64,000 bases of DNA, taken from Clostridiales bacterium UBA6330 (GTDB taxonomy: Bacteria > Bacillota > Clostridia > Oscillospirales > CAG-272). The notes beneath the pieces were generated by a model. That model worked only from the letters and a program-made list of their open reading frames with translations. It did not search any database and had not been told where the DNA came from. The stretch is taken from contig DJSQ01000212.1 of NCBI GenBank assembly GCA_002438075.1, positions 11,372-75,371 of the forward strand, in the 5' to 3' direction. A program made the position numbers and the translations under genes. Each line of letters begins with the position of its first letter. The stretch's first letter is position 1. Below, piece by piece: positions 15,093-24,373 of the stretch.

Positions 15093-16354
15093 GCGCAAAG
15101 GAGCCGCTGACGGTTGCACAGCTGAACGAATATCTGCGGATGCAGATGGACAGCGACCCGATTCTGGCAAACGTGTTCGTGCGCGGGGAGCTGTCGAACT
15201 GCACGGTTCCGCGCTCGGGGCATTTCTACTTTACCCTCAAGGACGCGGACGCGCAGGTGCGGGGTGTGATGTTCCGTTCCCGCTTCTCTGCGGTCCCGTT
15301 CAGACCGACCGACGGAATGCGGGTCATCGTGGGCGGTCGGGTGACCGTTTATTCCGCAGGCGGACAGTATCAGATTTATGCGGACGAGCTGATTCCCGAC
15401 GGCGCGGGCAGTCTCGCCCTGCAATTTGAACAGCTGAAGCGGAGGCTGAATGCCGAGGGGCTGTTTGACGAGGCGCGCAAGAAGCCGCTTCCCGCCATGC
15501 CCGAGCGCGTGGGGGTTATCACCTCACCAACGGGCGCGGCGGTGCAGGACATCCGCAGAATCCTCGGTCAGCGTTTTCCGTGCGCCGAAATGATTCTCTA
15601 CCCCGCGCAGGTGCAGGGAGAGGGCGCTGCCGAACAGCTGGCAATGGGAATCCTCTTTTTCAACGCCTACGACCTTGCCGACGTCATCATCATCGGGCGG
15701 GGCGGCGGCTCGGCGGAGGACCTGTGGGCGTTCAATGACGAGCATCTGGCGCGCACGGTTGCCGACAGCCGCGTTCCCGTGATTTCGGCGGTCGGGCATG
15801 AGAGCGACTTTACCATCTGCGATTTCGTGGCGGACCGCCGCGCGCCAACCCCGTCGGGGGCGGCGGAAATGGCGGTCCCCGACCGCAGGGAGCTGAAAAA
15901 GACGCTCGGACATCTTGCGGCGCGTCTGACCCGCAGGGAAGAGGAGCGGATTGAATATGAACGCGGAATGCTGAAACGGCTTGCCGCGTCAAGGGCACTC
16001 GGACGACCCGAGGCGCTTCTCGACCCGCTCCGCCAACGGCTGGACGAGCGGGCGGAACGGCTGGACCGTGCGCTGGCGCGGAGCTTGGAGCGAAAGAGAG
16101 GCGACCTTGCGCACGTCTGTGCGGCACTTGAGGCGCGCAACCCGCTGACCGTGCTGGCGCGCGGCTATGCGGTGGTGACAAAGGATGGGCGGACCGTGAC
16201 GCGGGTAAGCGATGCGCAGGTCGGAGACCGCCTGCGGATTCGTCTTTCGGACGGAACGCTTGCGGCACGGGTCGAGGCGGAGAACGGAAAGGAAGAAAAC
16301 AATGGCAACAAAGCAACCGAAACAAACGGGACAAACGGGAAAAATGAAATTTGA
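15083..16354 (+). CDS. xseA: Exodeoxyribonuclease VII large subunit
   Basis: XseA is the catalytic subunit of exonuclease VII, which degrades single-stranded DNA from both ends with XseB. The 423-residue product has the N-terminal OB-fold ([19 protein letters not shown], then GELSNCT and [14 protein letters not shown]) and the catalytic block: [36 protein letters not shown] and [20 protein letters not shown], then a coiled-coil helical region. The frame is open further upstream, but GGAGGGG before the ATG at 15083 and the family's usual start identify this as the beginning; the ATG at 15089 is an alternative. The C-terminal ~25 residues are low-complexity Asn/Thr/Gly and overlap xseB. Confidence 0.95.
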
Positions 16355-16577
16355 GGACAGCATGGCGCGGATTGAGGAAATCGTGACAACGCTTGACGCG
16401 GGAGAGGCGGATCTGGACGAATCGCTGAAGCTCTACCGTGAGGGCATTGAGCTGGTGCGCGACTGCACCAAGCGGCTGGACGAGGCAACACAGACCGTAA
16501 AAATGCTGCAAATGCAGGCGGACGGCAACATGGTGCTGACCGACTTTGCGCCTATGGAAACGGGGGAGAAGGCATGA
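16302..16577 (+). CDS. xseB: Exodeoxyribonuclease VII small subunit
   Basis: A 91-residue helical protein. The conserved core [20 protein letters not shown], then [18 protein letters not shown], is the XseB signature. The start at 16302 (MATKQPKQ) is supported by AAAGGAAG six bases upstream and gives a 53-base overlap with xseA; an internal ATG at the core (16344) is a possible alternative. Family members need XseA for activity, and the overlap favours coupled synthesis. The stop overlaps the ispA ATG (ATGA). Confidence 0.9.
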
Positions 16578-17464
16578 CAAACGAGGCTCTGGAGCTGCTG
16601 CTGCACCGCAACGCAACGCTGACCGAAAATGCCCTGCGGGAATACTATACCGATGACCCCGACCTTCAGGTCCTGCTGGACGCGGAGCGCTACAGCCTGT
16701 TTGCGGGCGGAAAGCGTATCCGCCCCACGCTGACGCTGGAATTCTGCCGTCTGTTCGGCGGAGAGGAGGCGGCGGCTCTGCCGTTTGCCTGTGCCGTTGA
16801 GATGGTGCACACCTATTCGCTGATTCACGACGACCTGCCCTGCATGGACAACGATGATTTGCGGCGCGGCAAGCCGACCAACCACAAGGTGTTCGGTGAG
16901 GGCGTGGCGGTCCTCGCGGGGGATGCACTTCTCACGGGCGCGTTCGAGGCGGCGGCAACCAACACGGCGGCGGGCGCAGAGGTCTCCGCTATGGCGGTGG
17001 CGTACCTCGCGGGCTGTGCGGGGCGCTACGGCATGATCGGCGGGCAGATTATGGACATCGAGGGCGAAAAGCGTAAGTTGACGCAGGACGAGGTGTTCCG
17101 TCTGCAATCGCTCAAAACGGGCGCGCTCATCAGCGCCGCATCGGTTATGGGTGCGCTGGCGGCGGGCGTGCGGACCGATGACCCCGCAATGGAGCGGGTT
17201 GTGCGCTACGCGGAAAACATCGGTCTGGTGTTCCAGATTGTGGACGATCTGCTGGACCGCCGCGGAGACGAGGCGACCCTCGGCAAGCGCGTTCACGTGG
17301 ACGAGGAGCATCACAAAAACACGTTTCTGTCGTTCTGCACCGAGGAGGAGGCGTGGCTCTATGCCGAGCGCCTGACCGCCGATGCGTGCCGTGCGATTCG
17401 CCTCTATCCGTCCTCGGAGATACTGGTCTCCTTGGCGGAATGGCTTTTGAAAAGGGAGAAATAA
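16574..17464 (+). CDS. ispA: Farnesyl/geranyl diphosphate synthase (polyprenyl synthetase)
   Basis: The enzyme condenses isopentenyl diphosphate with allylic diphosphates to make C15 (or C10/C20) prenyl diphosphate for undecaprenyl and quinone-type lipids. The 296-residue protein has the GGKRIRPTL substrate site, the first Asp-rich motif DDLPCMDND and the second FQIVDDLLDRRGDEATLGK, in the normal order. Two residues between the first pair of aspartates and CMDND fit the bacterial FPP synthase type. In many clostridia dxs follows in this operon; here a DUF212 gene follows and dxs is absent. Confidence 0.95.
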   Translation: MTNEALELLLHRNATLTENALREYYTDDPDLQVLLDAERYSLFAGGKRIRPTLTLEFCRLFGGEEAAALPFACAVEMVHTYSLIHDDLPCMDNDDLRRGKPTNHKVFGEGVAVLAGDALLTGAFEAAATNTAAGAEVSAMAVAYLAGCAGRYGMIGGQIMDIEGEKRKLTQDEVFRLQSLKTGALISAASVMGALAAGVRTDDPAMERVVRYAENIGLVFQIVDDLLDRRGDEATLGKRVHVDEEHHKNTFLSFCTEEEAWLYAERLTADACRAIRLYPSSEILVSLAEWLLKREK

Positions 17465-17940
17465 TGGGACAGGCAATCAAGGAGCTTTTCACAAATTACT
17501 GGATTATCAGCGCGATTGTGGCATGGTTCACGGCGCAGATTATCAAAATTTTTACGGGTGTTTTCCGTCAGCGGGAATTCTCGGTTCATGCCATGCTGTT
17601 CGGGACGGGCGGAATGCCGTCCTCGCACACGGCATCGGTTTGCGCACTCTGCACGGCGTTTGCCGTGAAGGACGGCTTTGCCTCGCGCGGCTTTGCCATC
17701 AGCGCCCTGCTGTGCATTGTGGTGATTACCGATGCGGTCGGCGTGCGGCGGGAGACGGGCAAGCAGTCGCAGGCGCTGAACACGCTTTTGGGGCGGGTCT
17801 TTACCGAAAAGGACAAGAAGCAATTGCCCGACCATTTCCGCGAGCTGATCGGGCACACCCCGTTGCAGGTTGTCTGCGGTGCGATTCTCGGCGTGGGCGT
17901 GGCACTGCTGGTACATCTGATTCCCGTTTTTCACGGCTGA
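17464..17940 (+). CDS. Divergent PAP2 (DUF212) membrane protein
   Basis: A 158-residue membrane protein. MPSSHTASVCAL (residues about 52-63) is the PAP2-type histidine motif, and VITDAVGVRRETGKQSQALN follows as expected for the DUF212 subgroup. Several hydrophobic segments surround them. It is thought to act as a lipid phosphatase, by family resemblance only. The first base of its ATG is the last base of the ispA TAA, and AAAGGGAGAAATA provides the ribosome binding site. Its position directly after ispA suggests prenyl-phosphate metabolism, an inference. Confidence 0.8.
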   Translation: MGQAIKELFTNYWIISAIVAWFTAQIIKIFTGVFRQREFSVHAMLFGTGGMPSSHTASVCALCTAFAVKDGFASRGFAISALLCIVVITDAVGVRRETGKQSQALNTLLGRVFTEKDKKQLPDHFRELIGHTPLQVVCGAILGVGVALLVHLIPVFHG

Positions 17941-17944
17941 CGCG

Positions 17945-18769
17945 ATGCGGGCGGATGTATTTCTCGCATCGGGCGGCTACGCGCCGAGCAGGGAGCAGGC
18001 AAAGCGCCTGATTCTGGAGGGGCTTGTGACGTTGGACGGCAGGCTCCTGCGGCGCGCGGCGGAGGAGGTCGGAGAAGGACCGCACACGGTCACGGTGTCG
18101 GGTCCCGAGCGGTTCGTCAGCCGCGGCGGAAGCAAGCTGGAGGCGGCGCTCTCCGCGTTCGGCTTGGACCCCTCGGGGTGGCGGGCGCTGGACATCGGCG
18201 CGTCCACGGGCGGGTTTACCGACTGCCTGCTTCGCCACGGTGCCGCAGAGGTCGTTGCGGTGGATTCGGGCGCGGGACAGCTGGCGGAGACATTACGTAA
18301 CGACCCGCGTGTGCAGTCCCACGAGCATTGCAACGCGCGGGACCTGACGGCGGACGCAATCGGCGGCAGGGTGCGGCTGATTGTGATGGACGTATCCTTC
18401 ATTTCCGCCACGTTGATTCTGCCGCGCTTTCCCGCGCTGTTGGAATCGGTCGGTGACGCGGTCTGCCTCATCAAGCCGCAGTTTGAGGTGGGGCGGTCGA
18501 ACATCGGAAAGGGCGGAATCGTCCGCGACCCGCGCGCACATCGGCTTGCGGTGGAGCGGGTGCTGGACTGTGCCGCATCGCTCGGGCTTTGCGCCGCGGG
18601 GCTGATTCCGTCCCCCATTCTCGGCGGGGACGGAAACCGCGAATTTCTCGTGCATCTGACGGTGGGGCAGTCGGTCCCGCCAATCTCCCAAAAGCGCATC
18701 GCGGCAGTGCTCGCAAATACCGAAAAAGGAGACGGCTATGCTGAAAATTGCGTTGGTAACAAACTTTAA
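17945..18769 (+). CDS. tlyA: TlyA-family rRNA 2'-O-methyltransferase
   Basis: TlyA methylates cytidines of 16S/23S rRNA in other bacteria. The 274-residue protein has an N-terminal S4 domain (MRADVFLASGGYAPSREQAK, then RLILEGLVTLDG), the glycine-rich methyltransferase core ALDIGASTGGFTDCLLRHGA, IVMDVSFISATLILP and the catalytic Lys of LIKPQFEVG, with the final Glu in NREFLVHLT. The last ~11 residues lie in the overlap with nadK. It keeps the tlyA-nadK-argR-recN gene order common in clostridia, but dxs, usually before it, is missing. Confidence 0.9.
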   Translation: MRADVFLASGGYAPSREQAKRLILEGLVTLDGRLLRRAAEEVGEGPHTVTVSGPERFVSRGGSKLEAALSAFGLDPSGWRALDIGASTGGFTDCLLRHGAAEVVAVDSGAGQLAETLRNDPRVQSHEHCNARDLTADAIGGRVRLIVMDVSFISATLILPRFPALLESVGDAVCLIKPQFEVGRSNIGKGGIVRDPRAHRLAVERVLDCAASLGLCAAGLIPSPILGGDGNREFLVHLTVGQSVPPISQKRIAAVLANTEKGDGYAENCVGNKL

Positions 18770-19616
18770 CATTCCCGAAAAGCTGCGGGCGGCGGCAGAC
18801 ACGGCGGATAAGCTGATCGGAGAGGGCGGAACGGTTCTGATCGCCTCCTTCAACCGCGATAAGCTGATGCGTGCGCATCGGAACCGCCCCGAATTCCGTT
18901 ACCTGCCAATCGATACACTTTATGCCGAGGCGGATATCATCATCGTGCTCGGCGGAGACGGGAGCATTCTGGAGGCGGCGCGGCGGGCGGCAATGCGCGC
19001 AACGCCGATTCTCGGCATCAATTTCGGCAGGCTCGGCTATATGGCGGAGCTGGAGGCGGGGGAGACGGACGACCTGCACAAGCTCTTCACGGGGGAATAT
19101 ACGCTGGAGAAGCGCTCCATGCTCCGCGTGGACCTGCTCGGCACGGGCGGGGAGCTGAAGTCCTTCTGCTACGCGCTCAATGACGCGGTGGTGTCAAACG
19201 GCTCGGTGGCGCGGGTGATTGATCTGGAGCTGCGCGAGAACGGCGAAGCGGTTACAACCTACCGCGCGGACGGGCTGATTATCGCAACCCCGACAGGCTC
19301 CACGGCGTATTCCATGTCGGCGGGCGGCGCGATTGTGGACCCGACGGTCCCGTGCTTCTGCGTCACGCCGATCTGTCCGCATTCCTTTGCGGCAAGACCG
19401 CTGATTTTTTCGGACCGCTCGGTGCTGGAAATCCGCAACATCTGCGTGCGGGAAAAACAGCTCTACCTGACCGTGGACGGCAAAATCAGCTTTGAAATGG
19501 GGCGCGGACAAACGGTCCGTGTCACGCGGTCCAAGCCGGAGACCAAGCTGGTGCGGTTCCGCAAAAACGGCTTTTATCGGGTCCTGTGCCGAAAATTGCA
19601 GGATTCGCATTTCTGA
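18738..19616 (+). CDS. nadK: NAD kinase
   Basis: NadK phosphorylates NAD to NADP using ATP or polyphosphate. The 292-residue protein has GGDGSILEAARRA (substrate/ATP motif), GINFGRLGYMAEL, ALNDAVVSNG (the NDA motif), DGLIIATPTGSTAYSMSAGG and a C-terminal beta-rich domain. A 32-base overlap with tlyA and the ribosome binding site GGAG inside tlyA indicate translational coupling. The length is normal. Confidence 0.95.
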   Translation: MLKIALVTNFNIPEKLRAAADTADKLIGEGGTVLIASFNRDKLMRAHRNRPEFRYLPIDTLYAEADIIIVLGGDGSILEAARRAAMRATPILGINFGRLGYMAELEAGETDDLHKLFTGEYTLEKRSMLRVDLLGTGGELKSFCYALNDAVVSNGSVARVIDLELRENGEAVTTYRADGLIIATPTGSTAYSMSAGGAIVDPTVPCFCVTPICPHSFAARPLIFSDRSVLEIRNICVREKQLYLTVDGKISFEMGRGQTVRVTRSKPETKLVRFRKNGFYRVLCRKLQDSHF

Positions 19617-19631
19617 TAAGGAGGGAGCGAC

Positions 19632-20087
19632 ATGAAACGAAACCGACAGGAAAAGCTCTTGGAGCTGATTTCCCGCTACGAAATCGAAACGCAGGACGAA
19701 TTGCTGGAGCGTCTGCGTGAGAACGGCTATAACGCAACGCAGGCAACCATTTCGCGCGACATCCGCGAATTGCAGATTGCCAAAATGACCACGGGCAGGG
19801 GGACCTACCGCTATGTGCTTCCCAAGCACGCGGAGCCTTCTCCCGCAGTCAATTTCAGCGCGGCGTTGATTGATTCGATTATCAACGTGCAGTACGCGCA
19901 GAATCTGGTGGTCCTGAAAACCTACCCGGGGCTTGCCTCGGCGGTTGCGGCGGGCATCGACCGAATGCAGGCAAACCAGATTCTCGGCTGTGTGGCGGGG
20001 GATGATACCATTCTGGTCGTGACGCAGGACGAGGACTGTGCGCGGATGCTCTCGGAGCAGGTGCACGACCTCTTGCGGGGCATCTGA
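19632..20087 (+). CDS. argR: Arginine repressor ArgR
   Basis: A 151-residue regulator with an N-terminal winged helix (RQEKLLELISRYEIETQDEL, then ATQATISRDIRELQI) and the C-terminal arginine-sensing hexamerisation domain (LKTYPGLASAVAAGIDRM, then ILGCVAGDDTILVVT). ArgR typically controls arginine synthesis and catabolism; no ARG box could be identified by eye here, and the arginine genes are outside the window except argS. AAGGAGGGA precedes the ATG. Confidence 0.95.
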   Translation: MKRNRQEKLLELISRYEIETQDELLERLRENGYNATQATISRDIRELQIAKMTTGRGTYRYVLPKHAEPSPAVNFSAALIDSIINVQYAQNLVVLKTYPGLASAVAAGIDRMQANQILGCVAGDDTILVVTQDEDCARMLSEQVHDLLRGI

Positions 20088-20088
20088 T

Positions 20089-21783
20089 ATGCTGCGGTCC
20101 CTACATATCGAAAACATCGCGGTCATCCGCGAAATCGACGTGGAATTTGATGGCGGGCTGTCGGTTCTCACGGGCGAGACAGGCGCGGGAAAATCCATCA
20201 TCATCGACAGCATCAACCTCCTGCTCGGCAACCGCGTACCGAAGGAAATTGTGCGCGCGGGACAGGAGCAGGCGGTCATCTGCGCGGTGTTCGAGGAGCT
20301 GTCGGACGCGGCGTGCGCCAAGCTCGCGGAGTTGGGCTTCCCCTCGGAGGACCGCACGCTGATGCTCCAGCGCAGGCTCTCGGCGGACGGCAAAACGCAG
20401 ACCCGTCTGAACGGGCAGATTGTCACGCAGACGATTCAGAAGCAGATTGCGCCCTATCTCATCAGCATTCACGGGCAGACCGACAGCCACAGGCTCCTGC
20501 AAAAGGCATCGCACCGCGAGCTGTTGGACGCATTCGCGCGGTCGGACGACGAGCTGGCGGTTTACCGCAAGGCTTACGGAAAATGGCGCGAGGCGGAGAA
20601 AAAGCTCGCCTCGCTGACGCGGGACGAATCCGAGCGGGTGCGGCTTCAGGAGATGCTCCGCTATCAGCTGGAGGACATCGACGCGGTGAAGCTGCACGAC
20701 CCCGAAGAGGAGGACCGCCTCACGCACGAGCGCGACAGGCTGGCGAACCTCGAGAAAATCGGGCGGCAGATTGACCTTTGCTACCGTCTGCTGGCGGGCG
20801 GGGAAAAGACCGATGCGGCGGGACTGTTGCGCCGCGCGGAGAATGCGGTGCGGTCGCTCTCGGGGCTGATTGACGGCGCAGACGAGCTGGCGGAGCGCCT
20901 TGCCTCGGCGGAATCCGAGATTGTGGACGTTGCCGAAACGGTTGCGGGCTTTGCCGACACCGACCGCGAGGACCCGACCGTGCGGATTGATCGCATCGAG
21001 GGGCGGCTGGATGCCATTGCAAAGCTGAAGCGCAAGTACGGCGGGAGCGTGGCGGAAATTCTTGCCTTCCGCGTCCGCGCGGCGGAGCAGTTGGAGGCGC
21101 TGGACTACTCGGATGTGACCCGTGCGGAGGTCGAAAAGACCTGCGCGGCGCTGCGGCATGAGGTCATTTCACACGCGTCTGCATTGCATGAGGTGCGGCT
21201 CCGCGCGGCGCATGACGTGGTGGAGCGCGTGACCGAGGCTCTGCGCTTTCTGGATATGCCGAAGGTGCGGATGGATATCCGCGTTGCCAAATCGGAGCCG
21301 TGCGAGAACGGCGCGGACGATGTGGAGTTCCTGATTGCCACCAACCCCGGGGAGCCGGTCCAGCCGTTGGCGCGGATTGCCTCGGGCGGCGAGCTGTCAC
21401 GCATGATGCTGGCTCTGCGCTCAGCACTGGATGACCAAGACGGGGCAACCACCGTGATTTTTGATGAAATCGACACGGGCGTCTCGGGCAAGACCTCCCG
21501 CAAAATCGGGCTGAAGCTGAAGGAAACGGCAAGAGGCTCGCAGGTGCTGTGCGTGACGCACTCGGCGCAGATTGCATCGCTGGCGGACTGCCACTATCTG
21601 ATTACCAAGAGCGAGAAGGACGGACGCGCCGAAACCGCAGTCACACGCCTGACGGGGGACGCACGGGTGGAGGAGATTGCGCGGATTCTCGGCGGCATTC
21701 ATGTCACCGACACCCAGCGCAACGCCGCGCGGGAGATGATTGAGGGCATGGACACGGACGGAACGGAGGCGGGATACCGATGA
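20089..21783 (+). CDS. recN: DNA repair protein RecN
   Basis: RecN is an SMC-like ATPase that holds or processes DNA ends during double-strand-break repair. The 564-residue protein starts MLRSLHIENIAVIREIDVEF and has Walker A GETGAGKSIIIDS, long coiled-coil segments, the signature LARIASGGELSRMMLALRSA and Walker B TTVIFDEIDTGVSG, then a D-loop/His switch VLCVTHSAQIASLAD. It begins one base after the argR stop; a GCGGGG element inside argR is the only visible ribosome binding site. Its end overlaps ybaK (ATGA). Confidence 0.95.
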   Translation: MLRSLHIENIAVIREIDVEFDGGLSVLTGETGAGKSIIIDSINLLLGNRVPKEIVRAGQEQAVICAVFEELSDAACAKLAELGFPSEDRTLMLQRRLSADGKTQTRLNGQIVTQTIQKQIAPYLISIHGQTDSHRLLQKASHRELLDAFARSDDELAVYRKAYGKWREAEKKLASLTRDESERVRLQEMLRYQLEDIDAVKLHDPEEEDRLTHERDRLANLEKIGRQIDLCYRLLAGGEKTDAAGLLRRAENAVRSLSGLIDGADELAERLASAESEIVDVAETVAGFADTDREDPTVRIDRIEGRLDAIAKLKRKYGGSVAEILAFRVRAAEQLEALDYSDVTRAEVEKTCAALRHEVISHASALHEVRLRAAHDVVERVTEALRFLDMPKVRMDIRVAKSEPCENGADDVEFLIATNPGEPVQPLARIASGGELSRMMLALRSALDDQDGATTVIFDEIDTGVSGKTSRKIGLKLKETARGSQVLCVTHSAQIASLADCHYLITKSEKDGRAETAVTRLTGDARVEEIARILGGIHVTDTQRNAAREMIEGMDTDGTEAGYR

Positions 21784-22259
21784 AAACCAAAACCAATGCG
21801 ATGCGGATGCTGGATGCCGCAAAAATTCCGTATGAGGTGCTGGAATACCGCGTGGATGAGGACGACCTGAGCGGCGTTCACATTGCCGAGGAGCTGGGCT
21901 TCCCGCCCGAGCGGATGTTCAAAACGCTGGTGGCAAAGGGGGATAAGACAGGTCCCGTGGTGTTCTGCATTCCCGTGGCGGAGGAAATCGATTTGCGCCC
22001 TGCGGCGGCGCTGACGGGGAACAAAAAGATTGAAATGGTTCACGTCAAGGACCTGCTCGGGCTGACGGGCTACATTCGCGGCGGCTGTTCGCCCATCGGA
22101 ATGAAGAAGAAATTCCCCACGTGGTTTGACGAAAGCGTGCTGAATTTTGACCGCGTTACGGTCAGCTCGGGCACGCGCGGCGCACAGCTGCTTTTGGACC
22201 GTGCGGCGCTCCTGCAATTCGTTGGTGCGCAAATCGCCCCACTGACCGCGAAGAAATGA
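21780..22259 (+). CDS. ybaK: Cys-tRNA(Pro) deacylase YbaK/EbsC
   Basis: YbaK hydrolyses Cys-tRNA(Pro) made by misacylation. The 159-residue protein has the family's order: EDDLSGVHIAEELGFPPERM, FKTLVAKGD with the catalytic-type lysine, KKIEMVHVKDLLGLTGYIRG, GGCSPIGMKKKF and the final SSGTRGAQLLLDRAALLQF. Length is typical of the short family. It is the last gene of the nusB operon; no clear terminator is seen in the 30 bases before the argS promoter. Confidence 0.9.
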   Translation: MKTKTNAMRMLDAAKIPYEVLEYRVDEDDLSGVHIAEELGFPPERMFKTLVAKGDKTGPVVFCIPVAEEIDLRPAAALTGNKKIEMVHVKDLLGLTGYIRGGCSPIGMKKKFPTWFDESVLNFDRVTVSSGTRGAQLLLDRAALLQFVGAQIAPLTAKK

Positions 22260-22290
22260 CGCGAAAACCGCCGAAAATGAAAAATTCCTC

Positions 22291-22319
22291 TTGCAAACGG
22301 CGGGGAAAAGTAGTATAAT
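22291..22319 (+). promoter_or_regulatory. Promoter of argS
   Basis: TTGCAA (22291-22296), 17-base spacer, TATAAT (22314-22319). The transcript would begin near 22326, giving an unusually long leader of about 288 nt. Confidence 0.8.
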
Positions 22320-22325
22320 AATATA

Positions 22326-22613
22326 CAGGCTGTAAGCAAAACGATTGACTTTTGTCAAAATGGGGTGAAAGTTTTCGCCCGCCTTTTTGGGGAGGCGGCG
22401 CGGTCGAGGACGCGGAGTCCTCGTCGCGCTCCGCAGAGCGCGAAATTCCCATATGGCGCTTTCTTTTTGCAGCTTTGCGAAGCAAAGTGTGCTTTTCTCT
22501 TTGCGCCTACATGGTCAAAGAAAAAGCGTTAAAGAAATTTGTGCTTTTTTGAGCGATAAGCCATACATCTCAGCCTGTAACATAGAGTTATTGTAATTTG
22601 ACGAGGTATTGAA
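22326..22613 (+). promoter_or_regulatory. Long, palindrome-rich argS leader (possible repeat element)
   Basis: No gene is seen. The stretch holds consecutive hairpins: CCGCCT/AGGCGG (22379-22384/22393-22398), a long GC stem built on CGAGGAC/GTCCTCG with flanking GCGCG/CGCGC (about 22397-22429), GCGCTC/GAGCGC (22427-22442) and CTTTGC/GCAAAG near 22475-22489, plus imperfect CGCTTTCTTTTTG/CAAAGAAAAAGCG arms enclosing the last. No T-box antiterminator pattern was found. It may be a regulatory leader or an inserted non-autonomous palindromic element. Confidence 0.5.
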
Positions 22614-24347
22614 ATGCAAACCATCAAAAAGAGAATTGCGGAGCAGGTCCTCGCGGGCGTGCGGAAGGTCAACCCCGATACGGCACTGACGGCGGGGGAG
22701 ATTGCGGGAATGCTCGAATATCCGCCCGACCCCGCAATGGGCGACCTTGCCTTTCCCTGCTTCAAACTCAGCCGCGAGCTGCGCCGCTCTCCGATTCAGA
22801 TTGCATCAGCGCTGAAGGAGGACTTGGCAGACGAGGCAATCGGCTCGGTTGAGGTCGCGGGCGGGTACCTGAATATCCGCATTGCAAACGCGTATCTCGG
22901 CGGAACGGTGGTCCCCGAAATTCTGGAAAAAGGGGAGCAATACGGCGCGCAGACCTTCGGCTGCGGCAAAAAGGTGGTGCTGGACTACTCCTCGCCGAAC
23001 GTTGCAAAGCCCTTTCACATCGGGCATCTCGGAACCACGGTCATCGGACATTCCCTGCGCAAGCTGCATGAGTTTGCCGGCTACGAATGCTACGGCATCA
23101 ACTACCTCGGCGACTGGGGCACGCAGTTCGGCAAGCTGATTGCGGCATACCACCGCTGGGGAAGCCGCGAAATGATTGAAAAGGGCGGCATTGACAAGCT
23201 GGTGGAGCTGTACGTCCGCGTGAACAACGAAATCAAGGGCGACCCCGAGCACGGAATCCCCGCGAATACGGCGCTGGCGGACGAGGCGAGAGCCGAATTC
23301 CACAAGCTGGAAACGGGAGACGAGGAAAACCTCGCGCTCTGGCGGTGGTTCGTGCAGATCAGCCTTGCGGAGTACGAAAAGACCTATAAACAGCTCGGCA
23401 TCACCTTCGATTCCTATCGCGGCGAGAGCTTTTATACCGATAAAATGCCCGCGCAGATTGAAATTCTGCGCGAGAAGGGCTTGTTGAAGCTGGATGACGG
23501 CGCATCGATCGTTGACCTTTCCGAGTACAATATGCCGCCCTGCCTGATTCTCAAGCGGGACGGGTCCACGCTCTATCCCACGCGTGACATCGCGGCGGCG
23601 GTTTACCGCAAGGAGACCCTGCACTTCGATAAAATGATTTACGTCACCAGTGCCCAGCAGTGCCTGCACTTTGCGCAGTGGTTCAAGGTTGTGGAGCTGA
23701 TGGGGTATCCGTGGTATAACGAATTGGTCCATGTGCCCTACGGGACCGTGTCGCTCAACGGCGAGAAGCTGGCAACGCGGACCGGAAACGTGGTGCTTCT
23801 GCGCGACCTGTTCGCCCTTGCCATCGACAAGGTCAAGGGAATTATGAAGGAGAAGAACCCCGACAGACAGGACGATGACGCAACGGCAGAGGCGGTCGGT
23901 GTCGGCGCGGTGGTGTTCTACTACCTGTCGAATACCCGCATGAAGGATATCAACTTCGTCATGGACGAGGCGCTGAACTTCGACGGCAACACGGGTCCCT
24001 ATGTCCAGTACACCTACGCGCGCGCCTGCTCGGTGCTGGAGCGTGGGGGAGCGGTGACGGCGGGTCCCATGACCGTGACAACCGACGAGGAAGCGGCGCT
24101 CATCAAAACGCTTTGCCGCTACGGGGAGCGGGTGACGGCGGCAATCGCCGATTATGAGCCGAGCTATATCACGCGGTTCATTCTGGATGTGGCGGCGGGC
24201 TTCAACCGCTTCTACCACAACTGTCGGATTCTCTCGGCGGAGGACCCTGCGGTCCGCGAAAGCAGACTGCGCCTGACCGCGGCGGTGAAAAACGTGCTGG
24301 GCAGTGCGTTTGAATTGATTTGTCTGAAAAAGACCGAAAAGGTCTGA
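22614..24347 (+). CDS. argS: Arginyl-tRNA synthetase
   Basis: A 577-residue class I synthetase that charges tRNA-Arg. An N-terminal Arg-specific domain (KRIAEQVLAGVRKVN) precedes the HIGH-type motif FHIGHLGTTVIGHSLRK; the KMSK region is replaced by the family's usual looser ATRTGNVVLLRDL, and the C-terminal DALR anticodon-binding domain contains FDGNTGPYVQYTYARACSVL. The ATG follows GACGAGG by about 8 bases. Promoter and leader (22291-22613) lie immediately upstream. Confidence 0.95.
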   Translation: MQTIKKRIAEQVLAGVRKVNPDTALTAGEIAGMLEYPPDPAMGDLAFPCFKLSRELRRSPIQIASALKEDLADEAIGSVEVAGGYLNIRIANAYLGGTVVPEILEKGEQYGAQTFGCGKKVVLDYSSPNVAKPFHIGHLGTTVIGHSLRKLHEFAGYECYGINYLGDWGTQFGKLIAAYHRWGSREMIEKGGIDKLVELYVRVNNEIKGDPEHGIPANTALADEARAEFHKLETGDEENLALWRWFVQISLAEYEKTYKQLGITFDSYRGESFYTDKMPAQIEILREKGLLKLDDGASIVDLSEYNMPPCLILKRDGSTLYPTRDIAAAVYRKETLHFDKMIYVTSAQQCLHFAQWFKVVELMGYPWYNELVHVPYGTVSLNGEKLATRTGNVVLLRDLFALAIDKVKGIMKEKNPDRQDDDATAEAVGVGAVVFYYLSNTRMKDINFVMDEALNFDGNTGPYVQYTYARACSVLERGGAVTAGPMTVTTDEEAALIKTLCRYGERVTAAIADYEPSYITRFILDVAAGFNRFYHNCRILSAEDPAVRESRLRLTAAVKNVLGSAFELICLKKTEKV

Positions 24348-24373
24348 ACCATAGAAGAGTGAGGTAAGAAACA

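Noticed and set aside
22326..22613. T-box riboswitch before argS
   Set aside because: No T-box consensus with an antiterminator bulge and no terminator with a U-run directly before argS was found.
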